Assembly: GCF_038066715.1 (NCBI RefSeq)
Contig: NZ_JBBUKT010000019.1
Location: forward strand, 1 to 64,000
Reading direction: 5' to 3'
Length of the DNA: 64,000 bases
Origin: Luteolibacter sp. Y139
GTDB lineage: Bacteria > Verrucomicrobiota > Verrucomicrobiia > Verrucomicrobiales > Akkermansiaceae
Under the pieces are notes generated by a model. That model was not told the DNA's origin and ran no database searches. It worked only from the letters and a program-made list of their open reading frames with translations. Both the position numbers and the translations under genes were made by a program. How positions within the stretch are numbered: the first letter of the stretch is position 1; every line of letters starts with the position of its first letter. This document shows positions 16,201 to 25,140 of the stretch, piece after piece.

Positions 16201-18173
16201 CGTCCGGTCGACGGATAGTAGATGTTCGAATTCAGCGTCGCCGTCCGCACGCCCAGCGCCTGGCCGGCGACATCGTTGTGGCAGACCAGGCAATTGCCGC
16301 GCGAGGGATAGCTCCACGTACGCTGCTCCGTCCCGCTCCCGGTGTTGTAGCTGTAGGTCTCGTCGAGACCGGTCGTCATCAGCGTCGCATCGGTCCCGGC
16401 GGCATTCCACTTGTAGGTGATGCCATATTTCCCGCCGCCCGCCGTGCAGATCAGGAAGCGCGTTTCCAAGCGCTTCACCAGGTTCGGATTGTTGGCATCG
16501 ATCGGCACTTCGAAGTGCTTCACGAACACCGTCCCCGCCGGGAAGGTCCAGCTGCCCTTGGGACTGAAGACGATGTCCTCGGCCGTGGAATTGAAAGCCC
16601 CGTCGTTCGGCGCGATGATCCAGCGCCGCTTGTGTGCGCCATCCGACCACAGGGCGTTCGGCACGTCATAGGGAATCACGCCGCCCGCCGGAGTGAGCGT
16701 GGCGAGATTCGTGAAGACACCCGTCTGGGAAAGCAGCGTCGGCGGCTCCGCGGACACCACCGGCTCCGCCAGCTTCATGATGCGCCCGCCCGGGTTGTTC
16801 ACGCCGGCCAGGTCCATCATGTAGATCTCCCCGGCACTGTCGGTGCAGAAATTCGCAAGCCCCTGCTTGGCGGATCCGAAGGCCGTGAGCATTTCCGTCA
16901 CCACCGGCGAACCGCCGCCACTCGGCACGGTCATGTTCCAGACCCGGCCGCTCATGTTGTCGCCGAAAAGCACCTTGCCGGTCAGGGCAGGCCAGCGCGT
17001 GCTGCGATAGCGCATGCCGCCGATGATGCAGGCGTTGCCGGTATTGTCGTGAGGGTAGGTGTAGGTCGGCGGAGTTTCCACATCGACCAGCGTATTCGGG
17101 TCGGTGCGGAAGGTACTTTGCTCAGGGCCTTCCTTGTAGGACCACTGGCAGTTGCTGCCTTTCACCACGCGGTCGAGTTCTTCCCAGCTCGTCTGGCCGA
17201 CATCGCCCACCCAGATTTCACCGGTAGGCGGGTCATAGTGAGCCGCATGCGGGCTGCGCAGGCCGATGGCATAGAACTCCTCGAGCGCGGCACCGCTGGG
17301 ACTCTGCCAGGGATTGTCATTGGGAATGCCGTAGCCCTGTGAATAGCTGGCTGGCCATCCCGCCGGACGCGCCATCGAGACATTGAGGTAGCTCCACGTC
17401 GGATCATCCTGCGGCTGCCGGATGATCGCATGGGAACCCGGCTTGCCCGGATAGTAGTCCACATCGAGCCGCAGGATGCCGGAGAAAAAGCCCATGTTGA
17501 GCTTCTGGGCATTGTTGAAGGTATCCGCGCTCGCACCACCGTCTCCGACCGAAATGTGGAGATAGCCCTCGTTGCTGAAGAACATCGCTCCACCCTGGTG
17601 GAAGCGGTGCGGATCGAACTGGGACATCATGACCAGCTCGGAATTCGGATCGAGCAGCCCCGTCGCCGGCACCCACGTGAAACGCGAGACCACCCAGTAG
17701 CTCGCATCCGGGGTGCTGGTCCCCATCACGCCCTTGCGGCTATAGCAGACGTAGACGTAGTTCTCGCCCACTTGGCCCGCTTGTCCGAACTTCGGATGGA
17801 AGACGAGATTGTAGAAGCCCTGGTCCTCCGAAGTCTGCGTCGCAGCTGTTAGATCCAGCACCTTCGTGCGCTGGGCCATGGTGGTCGTGGAGCTCTTTGG
17901 CATGCGCCAGATCTCGCCGTTCTTGGCGACCACCAGGAACTGGTTCTGCCCCGGAATCTCCCTGATCACCATCGGATCGACGAAGGTCAGGTTCGGGAAG
18001 GCATTGACGACCGACCAGCCCGATGGATCACCGGGAGGAGAGGACGGAAAGACCCCACCGAAGTAGGGGGCTACCGGGACCGGCGCGTCGACGCCGGGAA
18101 GAGCACCTTGGGATATCGCCACGCTTCCGAGAAGGAACGACGCGAGCAGACGCAAGCTCCGCAGGTGTGACAT
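13233..18173 (-). CDS. Giant secreted protein: GSDH propeller, diheme cytochrome region, discoidin-like and FN3 domains
   Basis: 1646 residues from the ATG at 18173. A GTG 15 bases further up is in frame, but the ATG follows a C6 run like other starts here. Layout: signal peptide about 1-24; glucose/sorbosone-dehydrogenase-like six-bladed propeller about 45-475, which in relatives binds PQQ; two cytochrome c sites, CLVCH (628-632) and CAHCH (709-713); a discoidin-like carbohydrate-binding region about 805-950; an Ig-like segment about 965-1050; five FN3 domains about 1078-1515; and a C-terminal domain about 1520-1646 shared with the 2617-aa protein. I infer a surface or periplasmic sugar oxidase that passes electrons to its own hemes, held in polysaccharide. 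Whether the propeller keeps the PQQ-site residues was not checked. Confidence 0.8.
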   Translation of the reverse strand: MSHLRSLRLLASFLLGSVAISQGALPGVDAPVPVAPYFGGVFPSSPPGDPSGWSVVNAFPNLTFVDPMVIREIPGQNQFLVVAKNGEIWRMPKSSTTTMAQRTKVLDLTAATQTSEDQGFYNLVFHPKFGQAGQVGENYVYVCYSRKGVMGTSTPDASYWVVSRFTWVPATGLLDPNSELVMMSQFDPHRFHQGGAMFFSNEGYLHISVGDGGASADTFNNAQKLNMGFFSGILRLDVDYYPGKPGSHAIIRQPQDDPTWSYLNVSMARPAGWPASYSQGYGIPNDNPWQSPSGAALEEFYAIGLRSPHAAHYDPPTGEIWVGDVGQTSWEELDRVVKGSNCQWSYKEGPEQSTFRTDPNTLVDVETPPTYTYPHDNTGNACIIGGMRYRSTRWPALTGKVLFGDNMSGRVWNMTVPSGGGSPVVTEMLTAFGSAKQGLANFCTDSAGEIYMMDLAGVNNPGGRIMKLAEPVVSAEPPTLLSQTGVFTNLATLTPAGGVIPYDVPNALWSDGAHKRRWIIAPNDGAFNSTAEDIVFSPKGSWTFPAGTVFVKHFEVPIDANNPNLVKRLETRFLICTAGGGKYGITYKWNAAGTDATLMTTGLDETYSYNTGSGTEQRTWSYPSRGNCLVCHNDVAGQALGVRTATLNSNIYYPSTGRIANQLDTFNSLGMFDVTLTTQQIEDSVEARSLDDTTAPLEHRIHSYIDTNCAHCHQPGGPGEGFDARLATSLVEENLINVIPTRYEELGANGRYIKPGNPSLSAVYVRDAAVGNGDQMPPLAKNMVHAQGVSALQTYIQGLTDSEFQPSMGPGPQARYVRLKSITGRRRYAAVAEFSILDANGERIPANQVTASYLRENGSGGFEPGQVVGGSEVSEATDGNDGSSTNFWQSPSVGGNSAPNHPHYLVFDLGAAREVGGYKYFPRLTSEDGRIFQYQVDYSVDGTTWTTWDAGTWPNVATAQEFNPGYNKRPARVQVAGPTAQVMGPFDVTIVFDMEVENFAASDIVVTGGTVQKLRGSGYYYVARISPSSGATNVQVSIPANSADPIFKTGKGRLGKGSRASTPLSLAVVPDTIVPTQPPNLAADPNIQSVALTWGTSTDNVGVTGYRIRRGTQVVATVQGNSYTDTGLDPATAYLYRVAAVDDAGNLSPEAQINTTTDPDVTSPSVPGSLAADPTETTVALTWAASTDNVAVDEYRIMRGAIVLATVEGLSYQDTGLADGTAYTYKVIAIDTSGNESAAATLPVTTDLDTAAPGAPVNLAAQKFVTAIHLTWTAPFDNVGVTSYQVSRDGHAIATISGTSYDDDDLDPNTAYSYQVRALDARDNISAAATVSATTDPDTVAPTTPGDLAGTPDMNSIQLTWLASTDPVGSGVDRYRISRNGNVVGTATGLSFNDTGLQVGIEYHYQVVAIDEANNVSPPASLTIATLSDSENPTPPGNLTAEADYAAVNLSWTAATDNVGVTGYEIHRSGQEAPVATVTTLGYSVTGLASGTAYTFEVRAKDAAGRLSTPATVTKTTLGFTDWLTAHGLAGQTSADSDHGGLDNFAEFRLGMDPSDPRDDLTFRLMSTLGATSIQIVCPELKAGGTYYLQASNNLVDIAAVGNRILTLTPEQIAVMPAEQRDHYVVQVPITGAKKFVVLIFEPLPE

Positions 18174-18240
18174 TTGGGGGGAATGCACGGGTGCAGTATT
18201 TTTTAGGACCAGTGAGTAAGCAAGGGGAATTCTCGAACCT

Positions 18241-18254
18241 TACGCGATCGCGTA
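18241..18254. repeat. Palindromic boundary motif, copy 2
   Basis: TACGCGATCGCGTA is a perfect 14-bp palindrome, with flanking AACCT and GGTT that nearly extend it. It lies 68 bases upstream of the leftward start at 18173, in the divergent region 18174-18633, so it could be an operator. Confidence 0.5.
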
Positions 18255-18457
18255 GGTTGTCGACCCGGTGAACAGCAGGAAAACGAGGCGCCACATGGAC
18301 TCGCGCCACCCTCTCAATCGCAGGATGGCTTGAGCCGTGGTAAAAAAAGGCTGGTTTCGGCCGCTTCTTTTTTTTAAAGGGCGGCGTCCGCGCATGCTTT
18401 GCCTAGCATGGACAGTGCCACGCGAATCCCCCCGCAACGCCCCTTCCCCCTCATATC

Positions 18458-18478
18458 CCGACTCATGAAACGAGTCGG
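18458..18478 (+). repeat. Inverted repeat in the leader of the FG-GAP operon
   Basis: CCGACTC (18458-18464) and GAGTCGG (18472-18478) form a 7-bp stem with a 7-base loop. The rest of 18174-18633 contains A/T-rich patches around 18340-18378 but no convincing gene. Confidence 0.4.
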
Positions 18479-18574
18479 ATCACCCCCTGCCCCCCACGGA
18501 AATGACCACACCCTCCGGCGATCTTCCGCGAGCCTCACCCTACTGGAACTGCCTTGGTGCCCGGCCTCCGCTTC

Positions 18575-18590
18575 TGGCGTGATTGATGCT
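18575..18590 (+). promoter_or_regulatory. Possible sigma-54 promoter upstream of the FG-GAP operon
   Basis: TGGCGTGATTGATGCT has GG and GC ten bases apart, matching TGGCACG-N4-TTGCW with three mismatches. It lies 44 bases before the ATG at 18634, a sensible distance. It is weaker than the match at 26400. Confidence 0.35.
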
Positions 18591-18633
18591 TTCCCGCCAC
18601 ATGGCCTGAAGCGATTCCGTCCGAGCTCCCCCC

Positions 18634-21600
18634 ATGTTCTCGCGCCTCCCGTTCATTCCCTCTCTTGGAATGGCCTGCATCCTCTTGTGGATGTCCGGGT
18701 TCGCAGGTTTCGCGTCCGGCCAAGTGCCCAATACGCTGCGTCACTCGCTCTTCGCGCCGAAGACACTTCCCCAGGAATTCTGCGCACAAGGCACAAGCGT
18801 CGCGCTCGATGGCGGACTTGCCGTGGTAGGCGCACCGATGTTCGACCGCGATGAAATCACCGCTCCTGACTCGGGTGCCGTGCGGATTCACGAGGTAGCG
18901 ACCGGCTTGCTCCGCTACGAGTTCAAGAGTCCGGACGAAACTCCCTTCGGCTACTTCGGCCAGGCGGTGGCCATCTCCGGTAACCGCGTCGTCGTAGGCT
19001 CCGACCTTCCCGTCGGCGGCGCACCACGCGCTGGCATGGTGCACATCTTCGACCTCACGACGTCGACGCCGTCGATCCCCTGGCTCACCCTGACTCATCC
19101 GGATCCGGCCGCGGACGACTTTTTCGGCCATTCGGTGGCGATCCAGGGGAATATCGTGGTGGTCGGCGTGTGGCTGGATGACACCGGCGCGGAGAATGCC
19201 GGCAGCGCCTTCGTCTACGATCTCAGTTCCCCCACCCCGTGGCTCCCCGTTCTCCAATTGGCCAATCCAACTCCGGAGAAAGACGACAGCTTCGGCGTGG
19301 CAGTCGGCGTCTCCGGCACCAAGGTGGTGGTAGCCGCCTATGGCGATGACTCCATCGCTCACAATGCTGGCGCCGCCTACGTCTACGACCTTCAGTCCGG
19401 CACGCCCAATGTGCCGGTGGCGACGATCACCCTGCCCAATGCGGCGCAAAACGACGGCTTTGGAGATGCCCTCGCCATCTCCGGCACCAAGCTCGCCATC
19501 GCTGCCGAAGGCGCCGACGCCGGAGCCACCAATGCCGGCAAGGTCGCCGTCTATGATCTGGCCAATCTCGCCACCGCGCCGCTCGTCCTGACGAGTCCCG
19601 CCCCGCAGGAGCACGGCTACTTCGGCACCTCGGTCTCGCTCAGCGGAAGCCGCCTGGTCATCGGCGAGTATCGCAAGGACGCCACCGTGGAAGACGCCGG
19701 CGTCTGCCATGTCTATGATCTATCCGGCGGCACGCCCGGCACACCCACCCACACCTTGAAAAAGGTCGCGCCCGAGACGGCCGACTTCTTCGGCAATGCC
19801 GTGGCGGTCTCCGGCAATATCGTGCTGGCCGGTGCATTCCACGATGATTCCGGCGACAGCGAATCAGGCGCCAGTTATCTCTTCGACCTGGGATCGGCGA
19901 CGCCGCTGGTTCCCACCATGCCCCTGAATAGCCCGGTCACCAATTCCGCCGATCACTTCGGCACCTCGGTGGCCATCTCGGGTGACCGCGTCGTCGTCGG
20001 CGCACCGGAAAGCGAATCCGGCGCTTCCAAGGCCGGCCGCATCCGCTTGTTCGACCTCGGCTCCTCCGATCCGAAATCACCGGTCGCCACCATCGAGAAT
20101 CCTTCGCCATCCGCAGACGATGGCTTCGGTAGCGCCGTCGCGATCTCCGGTGCCTTGGTCGCCGTGGGCACCCCCGGGGACGATTCCGGTGCCTCCAACG
20201 CGGGCTGCGTCTACATCTTCAATGCCGCGGCACCCGACCCCACCGAGCCACAGCAGTCCATTCCGAATCCCGAGGCGGCAGCCGGTGACGAATTCGGCAA
20301 GTCAGTGGCCATCTCGGGCAACCTGCTCGTCGTCGGCGTCGGCTCCGACGATGGCGACGGGATCGATTCCGGCCGCGCCTATGTCTACGATCTCGGCAGT
20401 GCCACCCCGGAGGTTCCCCTCCGCGTTCTAACAAATCCGAGCCCGGCGGCCGGCGATCGTTTCGGCAGTGCCGTCTCCATCTGGGGCAGTCGCGTGGTGA
20501 TCGGCGCTCCCGGCGACGACGCGACCGGTGCCGATAGCGGCAAGGCCTACGTCTTCGATCTTGCCAGCCCCACGCCCACCGTCCCCTCGCTATCGCTCGA
20601 TAACCCGACCCCCGCGGCAGACGACAAGTTCGGAAGCGCCGTCGCCATCTCCAGCGATCGCGTCGTGGTCAGCTCGCCGGATGATGATCTCGGCGCCGCC
20701 AATGCCGGCGTGGTCCACGTCTATCTCCTCGCTTCACCCGCGACTCCGGAAATCTCACTCACCGCTCCGACCCCGGCGGCCAATGACCGCTTTGGCAACG
20801 CCGTCGCCATCTCGGGAGTTCAGGTCGCAGCCGGAGCTGCCCTGAAGGACAGCCCCACCGACTCCGGTCGCGCCTATGCCTTCAATCTCACTTCTCCCAC
20901 ACCCGGCATTCCCACTGCCACCAATGGCAAGAGCAGCCCTTCCTCAGGCGACTTGTTCGGCTCTTCGGTCGCGATCGATGGCGTGATCATGGTGATCGGC
21001 ACTCCCTCCGATAACAAGACCTCGAACGACAAGGGCGCGGCTTACATCTTCGGTCCCGCAGCACCGGAAATCGCGATCGAACATGAAGGCAGCGGCGAGC
21101 TTGCCACCGGCGGCACGGCGGACTTCGGCGCGGTCGCCATGGGAGACGGCGGCGGTGGCAGCACCACTTTCACGATCCTCAATACCGGTATCACCACCCT
21201 CTCGATCACGGACATCTCCACCTTCGGCGGCAATGCCGTCGACTTCGCGATCGTCGCGTCTAACAGGCCCTTCAACATCTCCGCCGAGAACGATACCACC
21301 TTCACCGTGGTCTTCACTCCTTCGGCCGCGGGGCTTCGCGCCACCACCCTGCGGATCGCCAGCAACGACGCCGACGAAAACCCCTTTTTGATTCAGCTCA
21401 CCGGCTTCGCCCTCTCCGCCAGCAACGACACCGACGGGGATGGATTGAATGACGTCGCCGAGCTGCGCATGGCATCGCTCGGCTTCCGCTGGCAACAGGC
21501 CGATCCCGCCCTCGTGGCCACCTTCCAATCCAGCCTCCAGGCCGCCGGCTTCCATGCACTGAATGACATCGGCTCGATCCGCGTCTCTCGCCCGAAGCTC

Positions 21601-21780
21601 TCGCAGTCGGGGCCCGGACTGCGGCTCTCGCTTTCGCTGGAGAAAGGCTCCGGTGCGGGCAGCTATCAGCCGCTCCCGTTCACCTCCCAGGGCACCACCG
21701 TCAATCCAGCCGGCGAAGTCCAGTTTGAGTTCAGCGACCCCGGCGGCCCCTCGTTTTATAAATTGGTACCCAAGCCGTGA
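18634..21780 (+). CDS. Secreted FG-GAP protein, 14 repeats, first of tandem pair
   Basis: 1048 residues. A signal peptide is predicted at about 1-30. Residues about 45-815 are fourteen repeats of roughly 55 residues, each with an FG-x-(S/A)-V-A-(I/V)-S-G core, a V-V-V-G strand and an AG-x-x-Y-V-Y/F-DL strand; the first repeat lacks the FG pair. Seven FG-GAP repeats make one integrin-type propeller, so fourteen suggest two. Next come an ASH/choice-of-anchor-like beta domain (about 825-925), a DTDGDGLND calcium-type motif near 930 and a C-terminal tail ending SFYKLVPKP. Integrin-type loops usually bind calcium. The role is likely adhesion or binding at the cell surface. The stop overlaps the next start (TGATG). 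The start follows six C directly. Confidence 0.8.
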   Translation: MFSRLPFIPSLGMACILLWMSGFAGFASGQVPNTLRHSLFAPKTLPQEFCAQGTSVALDGGLAVVGAPMFDRDEITAPDSGAVRIHEVATGLLRYEFKSPDETPFGYFGQAVAISGNRVVVGSDLPVGGAPRAGMVHIFDLTTSTPSIPWLTLTHPDPAADDFFGHSVAIQGNIVVVGVWLDDTGAENAGSAFVYDLSSPTPWLPVLQLANPTPEKDDSFGVAVGVSGTKVVVAAYGDDSIAHNAGAAYVYDLQSGTPNVPVATITLPNAAQNDGFGDALAISGTKLAIAAEGADAGATNAGKVAVYDLANLATAPLVLTSPAPQEHGYFGTSVSLSGSRLVIGEYRKDATVEDAGVCHVYDLSGGTPGTPTHTLKKVAPETADFFGNAVAVSGNIVLAGAFHDDSGDSESGASYLFDLGSATPLVPTMPLNSPVTNSADHFGTSVAISGDRVVVGAPESESGASKAGRIRLFDLGSSDPKSPVATIENPSPSADDGFGSAVAISGALVAVGTPGDDSGASNAGCVYIFNAAAPDPTEPQQSIPNPEAAAGDEFGKSVAISGNLLVVGVGSDDGDGIDSGRAYVYDLGSATPEVPLRVLTNPSPAAGDRFGSAVSIWGSRVVIGAPGDDATGADSGKAYVFDLASPTPTVPSLSLDNPTPAADDKFGSAVAISSDRVVVSSPDDDLGAANAGVVHVYLLASPATPEISLTAPTPAANDRFGNAVAISGVQVAAGAALKDSPTDSGRAYAFNLTSPTPGIPTATNGKSSPSSGDLFGSSVAIDGVIMVIGTPSDNKTSNDKGAAYIFGPAAPEIAIEHEGSGELATGGTADFGAVAMGDGGGGSTTFTILNTGITTLSITDISTFGGNAVDFAIVASNRPFNISAENDTTFTVVFTPSAAGLRATTLRIASNDADENPFLIQLTGFALSASNDTDGDGLNDVAELRMASLGFRWQQADPALVATFQSSLQAAGFHALNDIGSIRVSRPKLSQSGPGLRLSLSLEKGSGAGSYQPLPFTSQGTTVNPAGEVQFEFSDPGGPSFYKLVPKP

Positions 21781-24700
21781 TGACCCCGCTTTCCATGCCA
21801 TCGTTGGCTCCGCTGCTCCGCCTGTGCAGGCGGAGGAAGCGCGGGCTGCTGGCGTTGTCGCTGGCACTCGCAGCGGGCTACCCGTTGGCAGAGGGTGCGG
21901 CGATTCCCTATTCGCAGGCGCGGATCTTCCAATCCACGAGCACCGCCCGCCAGGTGGACACCCTCGCGGGCCGGAGTGTGGCGCTCGGCCAGACGCTCGC
22001 GGTGATCGGTTCCCCCTACGACAATGTCGGCGGCGAGGAGAGCGGCGTGGTCTGGGTGCATGACGCCACCAGCGGTGCCCTGCTACAGCGCTTCGATAAT
22101 CCGTCACCCTTCAAGCAAAGCCACTTCGGCTGGTCGGTCGCGGTCTCCGGCTCGCTCGTCGCAGTCGGGGTTCCGGATGACAACACGAATGAGAACGACG
22201 CTGGCATCGTCTACGTCTACAACCTCGCTTCGTCCACGCCATCCTTCCCGGTCTTCGTCCTTCCTGATCCATCGCCAGCGGAGAACGACAGCTTCGGCTC
22301 GTCGGTCGCCATGTCAGGCAGCCGCCTGGTCGTCGGAGCCCCGAAGGCCGGAGCCAATGCCGGACGGGTCTACGCCTACAATCTCTCGTCGGGATCCCCG
22401 ACGACACCGGTGGTCCAGATCAACAACCCGGCTGCCACGGTCAACTTCGGCCACGCGGTCGCCATCGACGGCACCAGGATCGTCGCCAGTGCGCTTCAGG
22501 AAACCGGCACCGGCGACACCTGCCGCGTCCACGTTTTCGACCTCAACTCGCCCACCCCGAACCAGCCGCTGTTGTCGCTCGCCGACCCCACGCCAGCCAG
22601 CAACGACCAGTTCGGTTTTTCCGTCGCAATCCTGGGCAACCGCGTCGCAGCGACCGCTCCGCTGCACGACAATGGCTTCAACAACTCCGGCATCGCCTAC
22701 ATCTACGACACCGGTTCCGGCACGCCCGCCGTGCCCCAGTACACCCTGCTCAATCCGGCACCCGCTCTGGACGATAACTTCGGCACCTCCATCACCCTCG
22801 CAGGCTCACGCGCCGTTGTTGGAGTGGCTTTGGATGATCAGGGCGGCACCGATTCCGGCGTGGCTTGCGTCTACGATTTCAATTCCGGTTCACCCACCGT
22901 GCCGGTCTTGACCATCCAAAACCCCGGCGCTCCCGGCGGTGATGAATTCGGCCGCGCCGTTTCCCTTTTCGGAAATCGCCTGCTCGTTTCCGCACCCGAC
23001 GACGACGTCGGCATTTCCCTGGATGTCGGCTCGGCCTACCTCTTCGATCTCTCCACCGGCACCCCTGCCACCGCGCTGTTCATGTTCAACGATGCGAGCC
23101 CGTCGTCCCACGAGGAATTCGGCTTTTCCGTCGCCATCAGCGGCAACCTCGCAGTGGTCGGCAGCCAGAAGGACGACAAGATCGCCAGCAACGCCGGCAC
23201 CGTGTCCGTCTACAATCTCGCCGCGGCTTTTCCCGAGCAGCCGATTCTCGTCATCGACAATCCCAGCCCCACCACCAACGACTACTTCGGCACCGCGGTC
23301 GGCGTGTCCGGCACCAAGGTGGTGGTCTCCGCCTATCAGGAAGACACCAGCGGCAATAACAATGCCGGCGCGGTTTACATCTACGATACCACTTCGCCCA
23401 CACCGGGCACCCCCGTCCGGACCCTGATCAATCCCACGCCCCAGAGCCAGGATCAGTTCGGCAACTCGGTGGCCATCTCCGGCAACTACGTCGTCGTCGG
23501 ATGCGCCAAGAACGATGTGGCACCCGGCGTGGATGCCGGCAGCGCCTACGTCTACGATCTCACGTCCGCCACGCCCACGGTGCCCATCCTGACCTTGGAC
23601 AATCCCGCCCCGGCGAACGACGACTGGTTCGGCCACGCCGTTTCGATCTCCGGCACCAAGCTGGTCGTGGGCGCCCACCAGAATGACACCGGCGCCGTCG
23701 ATGCGGGCAGCGTCTACGTCTACGACATCGCTTCCGGCACCCCCACCGTCCCCATCCGCGTCATCGACAATCCTGCGCCCGCCACGGACGATGAATTCGG
23801 CTACTCGGTGGGCATCTCCGGAAACCGCATCGTGATCGGCTGCCGCCAGGATGATGCCGGCGCCACCGATGCCGGCTCGGCCTATCTCTACGATCTCTCC
23901 TCGCCGAATCCCGGCACACCGGTCGCCACCCTCGTCCATCCCGATCCGGAGAATGAAGAGTATTTCGGCACCGCCGTCGCCATCTCGGGCACCCGCATCA
24001 TCGTGAGCGCCCCGGAAGACGATCTGGCCGCCACCGACGGCGGCTGCGGCTACGTGTACGAAGTCACCTCGGCCACCTTTCCCCAGCCCGCCGACCGCGT
24101 CGTTTCCGAAGATCAACCTGACAACGAGCAGCTCGGATTCTCGGTCGCCATCGATGGCGTCCATGTCCTGATGGGCGCCCCCCAGCATGACGGAAACACT
24201 GTGGGCCGCGGCGCGGCCTACATCTTCGATCCCCAGCCGCCCACACCGCAAATGCAGGTCGAGCAGCCGCCGGGCACCGGCCTGATCGCCGGACAGGCCA
24301 GCATCCAGTTTGGCAACGTTGCCATCGGCAGCCCGGCCGTCACCCAAACGGTCACCATCCGGAACGTGGGAACCTCCGATCTCCAGGTCACTGGCATCTC
24401 CCTCATGGGCGGAAATTCCGAGAACTTCGCGGCCCAGCCCGTCAGCCTGCCAGCCACCTTGCCGGTGGATCAGATCCTCCAGTTCAACGTTTCCTTCACC
24501 TCGACCACCACCGGCACCCGCATCACCACCCTGAAGATCGATAGCAACGCCTCCATCCATACCTTCGAGGTCACGCTCACCGGTCAGGCGCTCTCATCCG
24601 CCGACGATACCGACGGCGACGGCATCAATGACGTGGCCGAGCTGTCGATGCAGGCCCTCGGCTTCGACTGGCAGGTCAATGACGAGGAGCTCGTCGCCAT

Positions 24701-24959
24701 CCTCCAGGCCGGTGCCAATTCCCTCGGCCTCTACGGGCAGAGCCAGATGGAAGCCATCCACGGCACACAGGTCATCACCGTCGACGGCGGCACCGGCCGC
24801 TACACCCTCAAGCTGCCAGTGGAAAAATCCGTGGATCTGATGAACTTCAGCCTCTATCCGATCCAAACGCCCGCCGTTTCCATCGGCGGCCAAGGCAGCC
24901 TCGACCTGCAAATCACCCCCGCCGGCTCCAGGGGATTCTTCCGCTTCGACCCCCATTAA
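21780..24959 (+). CDS. Secreted FG-GAP protein, 14 repeats, second of tandem pair
   Basis: 1059 residues from the ATG at 21780, sharing one base with the stop of the preceding gene; the GTG at 21777 is an alternative. A basic stretch (RLCRRRKRG) precedes the signal-peptide core at about 22-40. Fourteen FG-GAP-type repeats follow (about 60-815; the first lacks FG and the last reads EQLGFSV), then an ASH-like domain (about 830-935) with IRNVGTSDLQVTGIS, a DTDGDGIND motif and a tail ending GFFRFDPH. The repeat count and domain order match the upstream gene exactly, so the pair arose by duplication and is translated as a coupled unit. It may form heteromers with its partner; that is inference. 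Confidence 0.8.
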   Translation: MTPLSMPSLAPLLRLCRRRKRGLLALSLALAAGYPLAEGAAIPYSQARIFQSTSTARQVDTLAGRSVALGQTLAVIGSPYDNVGGEESGVVWVHDATSGALLQRFDNPSPFKQSHFGWSVAVSGSLVAVGVPDDNTNENDAGIVYVYNLASSTPSFPVFVLPDPSPAENDSFGSSVAMSGSRLVVGAPKAGANAGRVYAYNLSSGSPTTPVVQINNPAATVNFGHAVAIDGTRIVASALQETGTGDTCRVHVFDLNSPTPNQPLLSLADPTPASNDQFGFSVAILGNRVAATAPLHDNGFNNSGIAYIYDTGSGTPAVPQYTLLNPAPALDDNFGTSITLAGSRAVVGVALDDQGGTDSGVACVYDFNSGSPTVPVLTIQNPGAPGGDEFGRAVSLFGNRLLVSAPDDDVGISLDVGSAYLFDLSTGTPATALFMFNDASPSSHEEFGFSVAISGNLAVVGSQKDDKIASNAGTVSVYNLAAAFPEQPILVIDNPSPTTNDYFGTAVGVSGTKVVVSAYQEDTSGNNNAGAVYIYDTTSPTPGTPVRTLINPTPQSQDQFGNSVAISGNYVVVGCAKNDVAPGVDAGSAYVYDLTSATPTVPILTLDNPAPANDDWFGHAVSISGTKLVVGAHQNDTGAVDAGSVYVYDIASGTPTVPIRVIDNPAPATDDEFGYSVGISGNRIVIGCRQDDAGATDAGSAYLYDLSSPNPGTPVATLVHPDPENEEYFGTAVAISGTRIIVSAPEDDLAATDGGCGYVYEVTSATFPQPADRVVSEDQPDNEQLGFSVAIDGVHVLMGAPQHDGNTVGRGAAYIFDPQPPTPQMQVEQPPGTGLIAGQASIQFGNVAIGSPAVTQTVTIRNVGTSDLQVTGISLMGGNSENFAAQPVSLPATLPVDQILQFNVSFTSTTTGTRITTLKIDSNASIHTFEVTLTGQALSSADDTDGDGINDVAELSMQALGFDWQVNDEELVAILQAGANSLGLYGQSQMEAIHGTQVITVDGGTGRYTLKLPVEKSVDLMNFSLYPIQTPAVSIGGQGSLDLQITPAGSRGFFRFDPH

Positions 24960-25049
24960 GGAGTGTCGACGTTCCCTCGACGCGATTCCCCCCTTCAAGG
25001 AGAGCCGCATTCGAACCCTCGCCCTCCCGTCTAACGCCCCTCCCCCACA

Positions 25050-25072
25050 GCCCTCTCCAACAGTTAGAGGGC
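25050..25072 (+). terminator. Weak hairpin after the FG-GAP operon
   Basis: GCCCTCT (25050-25056) and AGAGGGC (25066-25072) form a 7-bp stem, followed by GGCCTTTC rather than a clean T-run. It may end the FG-GAP transcript. A TTGACA hexamer at 25084-25089 could be the -35 of the next gene, but no good -10 follows. Confidence 0.4.
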
Positions 25073-25140
25073 GGCCTTTCGGATTGACATTTGATCGATG
25101 TGTGGGGCAGGCTTTTCGCGTTCACCCCGGAAAAGTTCGT

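Noticed and set aside
15252-17342. 696-residue frame on the plus strand opposite the 1646-aa gene
   Set aside because: Its sequence is rich in Arg, His and Val with no domain or signal peptide. It mirrors the codon bias of the real gene; the same holds for long antisense frames at 46375-48492, 50848-54273, 22890-24560 and 29870-31714.
13233-18188. Start at GTG 18188 for the 1646-aa protein
   Set aside because: The ATG at 18173 follows a C6 run as at other genes here and starts nearer the signal peptide.
18634-24959. Regular DNA repeats that might be a CRISPR array or satellite
   Set aside because: The period is about 165-175 bases, codon-framed and degenerate, which fits protein repeats (FG-GAP).
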